NCBI RefSeq assembly: GCF_028372415.1
Contig: NC_092875.1
Coordinates: forward strand, 57,028,919 to 57,092,918
Direction: 5' to 3'
DNA from: Notamacropus eugenii
Taxonomy: Eukaryota > Chordata > Mammalia > Diprotodontia > Macropodidae
Length of the DNA stretch: 64,000 bases
Below, piece after piece: positions 43,630-55,129 of this stretch. The notes beneath the pieces were generated by a model. That model did not search any database. It saw only the letters and a program-made list of their open reading frames with translations, and was not told where the DNA came from. Every line of letters starts with the position of its first letter. Positions within the stretch are counted from its first letter, which is position 1. A program made the position numbers and the translations under genes.

Positions 43630-46300
43630 AAAAAAAAAATACAATGAGATGGATGAGTATTTTAAAAAATACAAATTGCCCAGATTAACAGAAGAGGAAG
43701 TTGAATACTTAAAACAACTCCATCTCAGAAAAAGAAATTGAACAAGCCATCAATGAACTCCTTAGGAAAAAATCTCCAGGGCCAGATGGATTTACAAGTG
43801 AATTCTATCAAACATTTAAAAAACAGTTAATTCCAATACTACATAGACTATTTTTGAAAATTGGAGAAGTCCTCTCAAATTCTTTTTATAATACAAATAT
43901 GGTTTTGATACCTAAACCAGGAAGAGACAAAACAGAGAAAGAAAATTATAGACAAATTTCTCTAATGAATACAGATGCAAAAATTTTAAATAAGATTTTG
44001 GCAAAACGAATATAGCAACTTATCACAAGAATACTACATTATGATCAGGTAGGAATGCAGGGCTGGTTCAATATTAGGAAAACTATTAGCATTATCAACC
44101 ACATCAACAACAAAACTAACAGAAATCACATGACTATCTCAATAGACACAGAAAAAGCTTTTGACAAAATACAACACCCATTCCTATTAAAAACATTGGA
44201 GAGCATGGGAATAAAGGGAACTTTCCACAAAATAATAAGCAGTATTTACCTAAAACCTTTTGCAAGCATTATATGCAATGGTGATAAGCTAGATGCATTT
44301 CCAATAAGATCAGGGGTGAAACAAGGATGTCCATTATCACCACTATTATTCAATATGGTACTAGAAATGTTAACTATAACAACTGGACAAGATAAATAAA
44401 TTGAAAGAATTAGAATAGGCAAAGAAGAAACTAAGTTATCATCTTTGCAGATGATACGATCATATACTTAGAAAATCCCAGAGATTCAAGTAAAAAACTA
44501 CTTGAAACAATAAACAACTTTGGTAAAGTTGCAGGTTACAAAATAAACCCACACAAATCTTCTGCATTTCTATATATTAGGAACAAGACCCAACAGCAAA
44601 AGATAGAAAAAGAAATCCCATTTAAAGCTAGGGTAGACACTATAAAATATTTGGGAGTTTACCTGCCAAAACAAACCCAGGGACTATGTGAACACAACTA
44701 CAAGACACTTTTCACACAAATAAAGTCACATCTAAGTAAGTGGAAAAATATCAGTTGCTCATGGGTAGGCTGAGCCAATATAATAAAAATGACAATTCTA
44801 TCTAAATTAATTTACTTATTTAGTGCCATACCAATTAAACTATCAGATAATTATTTTCTAGAGCTGGAAAAAATAGTATCAAAATTCACCTGGATGAACA
44901 AAAGGTCCAGAATATGAAGGGGACTAATGAAAAGAAATGCTAGAGAAAGTGGCCCAGCACTACCAGATCTCAAATTGTATTATAAAGCAGCAATTATCAA
45001 AACCACTTGGTACTGGCTAAGAAACAGAAGAGTAGACAAGTGGAATATGCTAGGTACTCAAGACACAGTAGACAATAAATATAGCAATCTACTGTTTGAT
45101 AAGCCCAAGGACCCCAGCTTCTGGGATAAGAACTCACTGTTCAACAAAAATTGCTGGGAAAACTGGATAAAAGTGTGGTGGAAACTAGGCATAGACCAAT
45201 GCCTGACACCGTACACAAGAATAAAATCCAAATGGGTACACGATCTAGGTATAAAGATGTATGCTATGGACAAATTGGCGAGGAATAGTGTATTTATCAG
45301 ATTTATGGAGAAGGGAAGAATTTTTGACTGAAGAAGAGATAGAAAGCATTATGAAGTGCAAGATGGATAATTTTAATTACGTTAAACTGAAAAGTTTTTG
45401 CTCAACCAAATCCAATGCAACCAAAATTTGGAGGGATGTAGAAAACTGGGAATTTTTACAGCTAATCTTGGGGATAAAGGCCTCATTTCTAGAATATATA
45501 GAGAACCGAGTCAAATGTGCAAAAATACAAGTCATTCCCCAATTGATAAGTGGTCAAAGGATATGAACAGGCAATTTTCAGAGGAAGAAATTAAAGATAT
45601 CTATAGTCATATGAAAAAATGCTCTAAATCACTTTTGATTAGAGAGATGTAAATCAAAACAACTCTGAGGTACCACATCACACCTATCAGACTGGCAAAC
45701 ATGACAGAACAGGAAGATGATAAGTGTTGGAGAGGATGTGGGAGAGTTGGAACACTAATACATTGTAGGTGGAACTGTGAGCTGATCTAACCATTCTAGA
45801 GAGCAATTTGGAACTATGCCCAAAGGGCTACAAAAATATGCATACCCTTTGACCCAGCAATATCGCTTCTTGGACTGTATCCCCAAGAGATCATAAAAAT
45901 GGGAAAGGGTCCCACATGTACACAAATATTTATAGCAGCACTCTTTGTGGTGGCCAAAAACTGGAAATCAAGGGGATGCCCATTAATTGGGGAATGGCTG
46001 AATAAATTATGGTATATGAATGTAATGGAATACTATTGTGCTATAAGAAATGATGAACAGGAAGACTTCAGAGAGGCCTGGAAAGACTTATGTGATCTGA
46101 TGCTGAGTGAACCAGGAGAACCAGGAGAACTTTGTGCATAGCAACGACCACAGTGTGCGAGAGTTTTTTTTGGTAGACTTGAAACTTCATTGCAATGCAA
46201 GTACTTAAAAAAAAAAAAATCCCAATGAACTTCTAAGGCAAAATGCCTTCCACATCCAGAGAAAGAACTACGTAATTCAATCACAGATTATAGCAGATCA

Positions 46301-46339
<39 letters not shown>

Positions 46340-46545
46340 TGCATTTTGGTTTGTTAGATGATTTCTCCCACTCATTTTAATTCTTCAACACTGCATGACT
46401 ATGGTGAAAATGTATTTAAGAGGAATGAATGTGTAGAACCTATACAAAATTGTATGCCGTCTCAAGGAGGAAGGGGAAAATAATAATCTAAGTTATATGG
46501 TAGCTATCGTAGAACACTGAAAATAAATAAAATTAATTAATAAAA
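43630..46545 (+). mobile_element. L1 LINE, ORF2 reverse transcriptase to 3' end
   Basis: Sense L1 truncated at its 5' side within ORF2. The frame at 44055-44399 reads [16 protein letters not shown] and [18 protein letters not shown], the L1 reverse-transcriptase motifs; cttgcagatgatacgatcatatac at about 44445 encodes the FADDTI catalytic site. C-terminal pieces follow at 44927-45331 (DLKLYYKAAIIKTTWYW) and 45899-46141. Then the 3' UTR, with a (TG)n run at 46302-46337 and an AATAAAAT-type tail. About three or more frame breaks and stops: inactive, moderately old. Confidence 0.92.
46302..46337. repeat. (TG)n microsatellite in the L1 3' UTR
   Basis: Pure TG run at the place where the L1 copy at 19003 has ttctTTTGTATTATG, so it grew after or within this insertion. 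Confidence 0.9.
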
Positions 46546-47260
46546 AAAATACACAAATAAAACACACAGAAAACACAAGGCAGTCTAGAAAGGGACAGAG
46601 ACAAGCAAAATAATTTTATTATTACTCTGATACATTTAGTATACACTTTAAAAAGCCCTAAACTAGGTACCAGAAGTTAATTGTTTCTCATACAATCATG
46701 TTTCTGTTCTTTGTATATTGAAATGCCCTTGTTTGATAAAATGTCAGCACTCTCTGGGTTGGTGATGAGTACCTTGCTAAATCTTACCTCCTAGTATCTT
46801 AATAGTGATACTCTAAATAAACATTTTGGTTTTGCCTTTGAGGAAGAGAGTTTATTATATTTTGTGAATCTACCCTGGAAATATGTATGCATATTTATAA
46901 CAGCTGATATGGGATTCACATTGGCGTGAAATTTGGTGATGAGGATGGAATCAAAAAATGTAAAACCTCTACTTGGAGACAGGAAGGCTCTAGAGAAGGA
47001 AATGAGTATTGCATTGGTATTATAGTAAGTGGTCACCCAGCCTCTGCTTGAAGACCTCCAGTGAAGGTGAGGTAGACCACTTGTTCTGAAGCAACACACT
47101 ATACTTTTGGATAGTTCTAACTGCTAGGAAGAAAGGCAGTGAGATGCAGTGGATAAAGTCTTGAGAGCCAGAATGCATGTAGGTCCAAGTCTTGCCTCTA
47201 ATACATACTAGCTGTGTGACCATGGACAAGTCACTTAACCTCTCAATGCCCAAGCAACTT
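46545..47260. other. Intergenic with CR1 and SINE pieces
   Basis: 46995-47125 antisense CR1/L3 (tcacccagcctctgcttgaagacctccag); 47130-47255 sense SINE (agtgagatgcagtggataaag, ctgtgtgaccatggacaagtcacttaacctctc). 46545-46995 is unassigned. Confidence 0.55.
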
Positions 47261-50200
47261 TTAAAAATTTTTTATTTTATTATTCTGAACTTAACAAACA
47301 TGAAATAAAATGAGCAGTTACATAATACAGAGTAGAACGTAAAAAGAGGGTTATACATAAAATTGAAAGTTTCTGTGACATACAACTTTAAAATATGCAA
47401 TAAATGAAACATTAACATTCAAAGTTGTCCTGCTTTTCTGTGTTTTCTTCTGTCCTTCCTTTTGTTCTCTTTTGTGCTTTATGAAAAATACAGTGTATTA
47501 CAAAAGTCTTGGTGCCATCTTAAGCTATTAAAGCTTTTAGGACATCCTTCAATATTCCTCTTTTTAATTTTTTTGACAACCTGTCCTATTTCCCCTCTCC
47601 CTTTCCCACCTCACATACTAGTGACCTAAAGAAAAGGAAGGAAGACAAAATCCTTATAACAGATATACACACATACATAATTAAGCAAAACAAATCCTTA
47701 CATTGGTTGTGTCCAAAAATGTATGTCTTATCCTGTACCTTGAGTCTCTCAGCTCTGTCAGGAACCGGGTGGCTTGTTTCATCAGCAGTCCTGTTGAATC
47801 GTGAGTCATTGCACTCATCAAGGTTCTGAAGTCTTCAAAATTGTTTTTATTCATAGCGTTATTGGCAGTTTATAATGGTTCTGCTCGCTTCCCTCTGCAT
47901 TAGTTTGAGTCTTCAGTTTTTTTGATTCCTCATATTTGTCATTTCTTTTTTGTAAGCATTTTATTCATTTTAAACAAATACAAAATGAAAAAAGAAAAAA
48001 GGATATTTCTATGTACACAGCAGAACATGAGAGGTTTCTATCCAAAGCAATACATTTTCATTAAAAAAACTTACACAATAAATGCTATAATTAAAAATAT
48101 ATACACACTTAGATATCTATAAACACACATATATATGTAAAATCACATGCATATTTCTACATGTCATCTCTTTCTCTAGAGGTGGATAGAATCTTCCTTC
48201 ATAGCTCCAAGTCTTTCCAGGTTTTTCTAAATCAACTAGCTCATCATTTCCTACACCACAGCAGTATTCCAACACAATCACATCCTATCTGAGAGATTGT
48301 CTATGAAAGTTTCCCCCATTTTCTGCATTCCTTCTGTTCTTGGCTACATCTGGGTTTTTTATATAAGAAAAATTTTAATTTTAAATAATTAAAATTATCC
48401 ATTTTATAATTCTACAGTGCTCTTGCTTTATAATATAGTTTATGGTCTGATACTGCTGAATCTTCTGCCTTAACATCTTTTCTCCCTAGTTTCTTTGAAA
48501 TTCCTGACTTTTTGTTTTTCCAAATGAACTTTTAAAATCACTTTTTCTAACTTCATAAAATATTTTTTAGTCGCTTAATTGGGATGGCATTGAATAAATT
48601 TGTTAGGTAAATTGTCATTTCCCCCCCATATTGGCTTTACCTGCCCACAAACAATGGATATTATTCCAATTATTTAAATGACTTTATTTGTATAAAAATG
48701 TTTCATGTTCATATAGTTCCTATATCTGTTTCTGGCAAGTATACTCCCAGGTACTTTATACTCTGTAATTATTTTAAATGGTCCAAAACAATATTGAATA
48801 ATATTGGTGACACATAGTGTAGTTTCCCTATTTTTCTCTTTTAATTAAGTCCATTTTAACTTTAACTTTGATATCATTACTACCACTCCTTTTTCTACAT
48901 AATAAATTATGCTCCAGGCCTCTATTTTATCTTTGTGTGTATCTATAATTTTTATTGTTTCTTGAAAGCAACATAATGAATTCAGATTTTTAATCTACTG
49001 TTTCCATTTTATGGATAAATTCGTCCCATTCACATTCTAAGCTATAATTACTTGTGTATTTCTGTTTCTAATTTTTCCTAGTCTTGTTTGCCTTATCCCT
49101 CCCTCATTTCTCTAATTTTACTCAATACTTTGCCGTCCTATTCCTTAACCTACCCACCCCTTGAAGAGTCCCTCCCATATCTTCTCCCTCTACCCTATAC
49201 CTATACCCTCTTATTTCTTTCTAAATCTAGAAAATTTTATATCCTTCTAGATATATATGTTGTTCCTTCTTTAACCCATTCCTTCTGAGAGCAAGGTTTC
49301 AGCACTATTCCCCTTCCCTCCCTCTATCTGTGCTTCTTTTGTATCAGTTGTTCCTTTCATGCCTCATTTGTATGAGATAATTACTCCTTTTTATCTCTCC
49401 CAGGTTTTTTTTACTCTCACTCCATCGTACAAAGCTCACCCAAGCCTTTTTTTCAAACTATCCAAATAATGATGACAATCATAATCATACTGATAATATT
49501 TTCACATGTAAGAAGTAAACAATTTGTCCTGAGTCCCTTATAACTGGCCTATGTTTACCTTATATTTCTCCTAGATCTTATGTCAAATTTTCCATTAAGT
49601 TCTGCTGTTTTTGTCACAAATACCTGCAAGTCTTTCAGTTCGTTAAATGTTCAATTCCCTGCCCGCCAACCCCATCCAGGATTATGCTTAATTTTGTTGG
49701 GTAAATTACCCTTCGTCATAACCACAGATTTTTTCTCTATGAAATGCAGTGTTCCAAGACCTATGATCCTTCAAAGTAGTAGCTACTAGGTCTTGTTTAA
49801 TCTTCATTGTAGCTCCATTTGTTTTTTTCTTGGTGTTTTCAATATTTTCTCTTTAACCTGAGAGCTTTGAAACTTGCCTATGATATTCCTGCAAGTTCCT
49901 CCTAGTATCTCTTATAGGTGGTGATTAGTGGATTTTTTTCTGTGTTTTCTATTTCTGCCTTGCCTTCTTGTTCTAGAACTGAAGGGTATTTTTCCTTGAT
50001 AATTTCCTTGGAATAATATATCAAAATTGTTTTTTTTGATTGTATCTATCAGGTAGTCCAACTATTCTTATAGTCTCTTCTTGGTCTACTCTCCAGATTA
50101 GTTGTTTTTCTGATGTTTCAAATTCTCTATTTTTTCATTCTTTTTATTTTCAGTGTCTTATGTCATTACCTTCCTCTTGCACAATTCTAGATTTAAAGAA

Positions 50201-51235
50201 TTATTTTCTCCCTTGTCTTTTATTCTTTATTTCTAGTTGGTTAACTTTATTATCATAATTTTCTTGATTTTCTTAGACTGCTCGTTTTTTTTCTAATTTT
50301 TCTTCAATTTTTCTTATTTTTTAGAATTCTTTTTCTTGGGACCATTTGACCTTTCTCACTGAAAAAGGAGTGGCTTTTTTACTCCACTATCTTCCTTTGA
50401 ATATGAACCCAGATCTTCCCTATGTCCATAATAGCTGTCTATGGTTGGGTTTTTTTCTCCTTTGCTTACTCTTTTTTATTTTGTTTTTAGCAGCTATTAT
50501 TATAATCAAGTTCTGATCATGAGATGTGGAGAATGATGCCACAAGCCTCAGGTCCTTCTTACTGTTATTTTCTGAGCTGTGTCCCAGGGTCCAACTTTAG
50601 GTGCTCCTCTCCACCTCTAAGCCATGGCTAGGACCCCCAGCCATGCTGCCCAGTAAAAGCTGTTACTCCATGTGGTCCTTCTAGTGGCTGCAAACTTTCA
50701 ATTGTCCTCTCTGACCTGGAACTGAAGCCAGGGACCTGCTCTCTTACAAGGGCCCAAGGTCAGCAGGGTCCCTACCTATTGCACTTGCCAGGTGTATGGT
50801 AGTTCCTTCCCCCCCACAACTGAAACCAGGACCGAATCAGGTCAGCACAGCTGTGCTTGCATCCCTCAACAATGCAAAGTCCTTCAATTTTCTCCTACTT
50901 AACTTTCTGACACTCACACTGGCCTTGAGGTGAAAGTTCCTGAAGCTGAGGCTGCCTCCCAATCAAGCTGCCCTCAGGGATTGTTCATTAATTCTGCAGT
51001 CAGCCAGGTGTTTACACTTCACTCAGGCCAAACCTTCATCCCTGAAGGTTGAGTCTTTCATAGGATCTTCTCAAGTTGTTTAGGAGGACAACTGTTAACC
51101 TTGACTCTTGTTTATTTTTGCTGTTCTAAGTTCACTCTGAGGTGTTTTTGTGGAGGAAAATTGGAGAGCCAAGTTTTTTACCTACTCCCCCATGTCCCAG
51201 AATCCTCTCTCCATACTTGTTGTTTCTTATGGCAC
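47260..51235 (-). repeat. L1-derived block, antisense, composite
   Basis: 3' text at the left (tctgtcaggaaccggg, gtgagtcattgcactcatcaaggttctgaag), the ORF2 antisense region (tctgtttctggcaagtatactcccaggtactttatac at 48725), ORF1-like AT-rich text around 49600-50500, and 5' leader text at 50570-51200 (cctggaactgaagccagggacctgctctc, ttggagagccaagttttttacc). Order and length fit one heavily decayed element, perhaps with rearrangement. Confidence 0.55.
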
Positions 51236-51256
51236 ATTAACATTCCATTACATTCA

Positions 51257-51580
51257 TGCGGGCAGCTAGGTGGTGCAGTGGATACACAGCACCAGTGCAG
51301 GAGTCAGGAGGACCTGAGTTCAAATCTCACCTCACACACTTGACACTCACTAGCTGTGGGACCTTGGGCAAGTCACTTAACCCCACTTGCCTCATCCTGG
51401 GTCATCTCCAGTCATCCTGATGAATATCTGGTCACTGGATTCAGATGGCTCTGGAGGAGAAGTGAGGCTGGTGACCCGCACAGCCCTCCCTCACTCAAAA
51501 CAAAGTCAAGTGCAAGTCATATCATTATTTCTCTGATGGTATGATCTTCTTCGGCAACAAAGGACTGACACACACATGTT
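51257..51580 (+). repeat. Complete SINE with tRNA head and RTE-type tail (WALLSI/Mar-1-like)
   Basis: Head gcgggcagctaggtggtgcagtggat, B-box GAGTTCAAATC, ctagctgtgggaccttgggcaagtcacttaacc, then tcctgatgaatatctggtcactgg to gatcttcttcggcaacaaaggac, the same 3' end as the RTE-type LINE pieces at 30600 and 38490. Sits beside an L1 5' end. Confidence 0.85.
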
Positions 51581-51589
51581 ACAATTCAT

Positions 51590-51970
51590 ATACCACAATT
51601 TGTCCAGTCATAATCAATAAGTATTCACTGTTTTGAGGATTTTTTTTTTATTGCTGCCAAAAAATGTTACCGTTATGTGATCTCCTTGGTTATATACTCA
51701 GTGGTGGGACTGCTGGGTCAAAGAGTATGACCTTTACTGTATCATTCCAAACTGTTTTCCAGAAAAGGACAATTCACAGCTCTATCAATATTGTGCATTA
51801 GTATGCTTCCCTTTCCACAACCTCTCCAACATTCACATTTTCACCTTTTAGAATATTTGCCAAGTTTTCAGGAATGAAGTGAAAGTTATTTTAATTCATT
51901 TAAGGCTAGTGACTGGGAGCATTTTTTCAGATTTTTTTTGATCCTTTGCATTTTTTCCTTTGAAAACTTG
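51590..51970 (-). repeat. L1 fragment, antisense
   Basis: tatataccacaatttgtccagtc, tggtgggactgctgggtcaaagagtatgacc, cacaacctctccaacattcac. Confidence 0.7.
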
Positions 51971-51974
51971 AGGC

Positions 51975-52375
51975 ATTCTGGTGGAATAGAAAGAATGCTG
52001 GCTTTGGGATCAGGCAACTGAAGTTCAAATCCTAGCTCCATTTATCTGTTTGACAAATCATTTAACCTGGGTAGGTTAAGTCATATAACAATAACAAGAA
52101 TAATAATAGCAAGCATTTTATATAGTTCTTTTAAGGTTTGCAAAGCACTTTCCACTTATTATCTGGTTTGATCCTCACAACAATACTAAGAGGTAGCACT
52201 ATTATTATTCCCACTTGACAGATGAGGAAACTGAGGCTTAGAGAAGTTGTGACTTGACTGGAAGTGCTCAACTATTTATCATTTAAGTATATTTAAGCAA
52301 CATTTAAACTGAGGTCTTCCTGATTCTAGGATTAGCTCTCTTTACACTGTGCCACCTAGCTGTCTACAGTTGACA
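51975..52375. repeat. SINE (sense) followed by CORE-SINE (antisense)
   Basis: 51985-52080 sense (gaatgctggctttgggatcaggcaactgaagttcaaatcc); 52095-52370 antisense (aaggtttgcaaagcactttcc, gatcctcacaacaatactaagagg, TTGACAGATGAGGAAACTG, actgtgccacctagctgtc). Confidence 0.7.
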
Positions 52376-54310
52376 CAATATTCAATATCTGTAGTCTACC
52401 ATCTCTCTATAATGAGGGAAGAGTGCTTAATTATCAGGTTTCTGAAATCAAAATTAGTCATTAGTCATCAATTAGTCTGAGTTCAGCTACCATTTAGTGC
52501 TGCTTTTACTTACATCCTCTATTTTTTGTGGGCCATCCGAAATCCTTTTATAGGGTGCAAGTGGTGCACAGTCCATACGTTGTGCAGGTCTGAATTATAT
52601 TACTGCGTGTACTGTTCTAGTTCTGTCCTTGCTCTGCATCATAAAAATCTTTGAATGTTTATATGGTCTTTGTTTCTTATGGCACAATAATATTCTATTA
52701 ATCTATGACATGTTCAGCTCTTTCCCAAAACGTAGGCACCCATTGTTTTCAGGTTTGTTTTCTTTTACATCACAAAAGTGCTGTTAGGAATATTCTGGTA
52801 CATATGGGACCTTTTTTTAAAAAAAAATCTCATTGGGGTATACATCCAATAGATTATTACTGGGCACTTTTCACTTATTTCCAAAGTGTCTTCCTGAACC
52901 ACTGGATCAGTTCACAGTACTGGTAAAAAGTGTATCTCCTACAATCTCTCCAACATTGACTATAAGTATCTTTTATTATCTTGGACAACGATATGGGTTT
53001 GAGGTGCTAAGTATTTTTTTCATTTATGATTATTTAATTTACTATTAGTAATTCTGAGCATTTTTCATAAGGTTGTTGATTGGTTTAATTAAAGAAAAAA
53101 TTCCCAGCTTTAATCATTTGTGTACTAGGGGCCAATATCAGTGAGTCAATAAGCTTTATTAAGCACCCACTATGTGTCAAGCACTGTGCTAAACTCTAGA
53201 TACAAAAAGACACAAGATAGTCCTTGCCTTCAAGGAGCTCATAATCTAATAGCTTACAAAGTCACATCATAAATTGACTCATTTTGAGCCTGTAATCCAG
53301 ATCCCTACCTACCCCATCTTTTTTTTTCCACATGAATTGTCATGTAACCATGCTACCATAATCTCATACTAAGAATTTGGCTATTTGAATCCAATTTTGT
53401 TTCTTATTTTATTCAGTTTATCATTTTAGCTTTTTTTTTTAAACTAGGATAGGTAGCTAACAAGAGTTATTCGTAAATTCATGAGACCTTTTTCTTTAAA
53501 ATTGTTTTAATCAACAAAATCACCTTTTTTTCTATTCTTTCCCTTTCCTGCCATTGAAAAAGAACAAAACCCATTAACAGTCAAGCAAAACAAATGTCAA
53601 TACCACTCATGTTCCTCCTCACCAAAAAATTATATCTCATTTTATATATATCACATTTTATGTCTTTCAACCTCTCTATTAGGAAGTTCATAGCATGTTT
53701 TCTTATTAGTTCTCTGGAATCATTGCCAGTCATTACACTCATCGGAGTTCCTAAGACTTTCCAAGTTGTTGGTGTTTACAATATTGTTGTCACTGTGAAA
53801 ACTGTTCTCCTGGTTCTATTCACTTTTTTTTTTTTTGCATTATACATTTTGCATTCAAACAGTCCTTTCCAGGTTTCTCTAAAACCATCCCTTTATCATT
53901 TCTTATAGCACAAAAGTTTTCTATCATACTTACATACCATAACTTCTTCAGTCATTCCCCAAATGGTAGGTATCCCATATAATCTCACTCTTTGTCACAT
54001 CAAAAAGAGCTATATTTTTGTATATTCTTCAACTTCGTTTTGTTTTGGTCTAGTCCCTCCCTTAATTTATTCTCCCTCTAATTCTTCCTCCCCACCTCAT
54101 ATCCCTAGTGAGTGAAACATATTTCTGTACCCCTCTTTGTATACACATGTGTATTTTTCCCTCCTTTGACCAATTCAAATGAGATTCAGCTGCTCTACTT
54201 ACACTTTCTTCTCATTTATGATTGTGTTTCCTTAATCTTTTTTTCCCTTTCTACCCTCGTGTATTCCTCCTCCCCTTCCTTTCCAAACAGAAGTAAATGA
54301 CTTTATTAGA
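52375..54310 (-). repeat. L1 fragments, antisense, with an old repeat between
   Basis: 52640-53080 (tatggcacaataatattctattaatc, caatctctccaacattgactataag); 53140-53260 is the plus-orientation aagcacccactatgtgtcaagcactgtgctaaac block; 53500-54310 is L1 3' text (cattgccagtcattacactcatcggagttcc, tcattccccaaatggtagg). 52375-52620 is unassigned. Confidence 0.6.
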
Positions 54311-54469
54311 CAGCAAGAAATATTAAAACAAAGTTGAAAGACTAAAAAGAAAAAAAAAACAGAAGAAAACTTAAGCTCAAGACATAATAGAACCACTCCC
54401 AGGTCTTCTAATTAGACAGTGATCCCTAGTGATGAGTTCAAAAGGGACACGTTATCACTCCCCACATTA

Positions 54470-55115
54470 AAATGTCAGATGCTGGAGATGTGGAAAAATC
54501 AACACACTAATACTGTTGGTGGAATTGGAAACTGATCCATCCATTTTGGAGTCAAGTTAGAATCATGCCCAGAATTATAAAACAGTGTCTACCCTTTGAC
54601 TCAGCAATACTGCAATTAGGTCTGTTTCCCAAAGTGATCAGGAAAAAAGGAAAAGAACCCATGTTCTAAAATGTTTATAGCAGTTCTTTGTGGTGGCAAA
54701 GAATTGGAAATTGAGAGGATGCTTATCATTTGAGGAATGGCTGAACAAGTTGTGGTATATGACTCTGATGAAATACTACCGTGCTGTAAGAAATGACAAG
54801 CAGCTTGGTTTTAGAAAAATATGGAAAGACTTGGATGAAATATTAAGTGTAACAAGCAGAACCAAGAGAACGTTGTATATAGTAACAGCAATATTGTTCA
54901 AAGAACCGTGAATGACTAAACTGTTTTGAGTAATATGATCATTCAAATCATCTATGAAGAACTTATAAATGCTATCCACCTCCAGAGAAAGAACTGATAT
55001 AGGAAGCATGTATTGTATGGTTCCACATATCTCTATCAAATGCTGGCCTTCTCTAATGAACTTTGGGAGGGAGACTTAGAACTCAAAATGTAACCAAAAT
55101 ATTAAAGAAATAAAG
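54470..55115 (+). repeat. L1 3' end, old sense copy
   Basis: gatgctggagatgtgg, cctttgactcagcaatactgc, gtggtggcaaagaattggaaattg, ggaatggctgaacaagttgtggtatatgactctgatgaaatactac, cacctccagagaaagaactg. Matches 45700-46280 with heavy divergence, so an older subfamily. Confidence 0.8.
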
Positions 55116-55129
55116 GAAAAAGAAATCAG

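Noticed and set aside
44055-45331. Reverse-transcriptase frames as a possible host gene
   Set aside because: Text, order and 3' end are those of an L1 LINE broken by stops; not a domesticated gene.
51257-51345. tRNA-like A/B-box sequences at the SINE heads (also 20740, 29948)
   Set aside because: They lack a tRNA acceptor stem and continue into SINE bodies; not tRNA genes.
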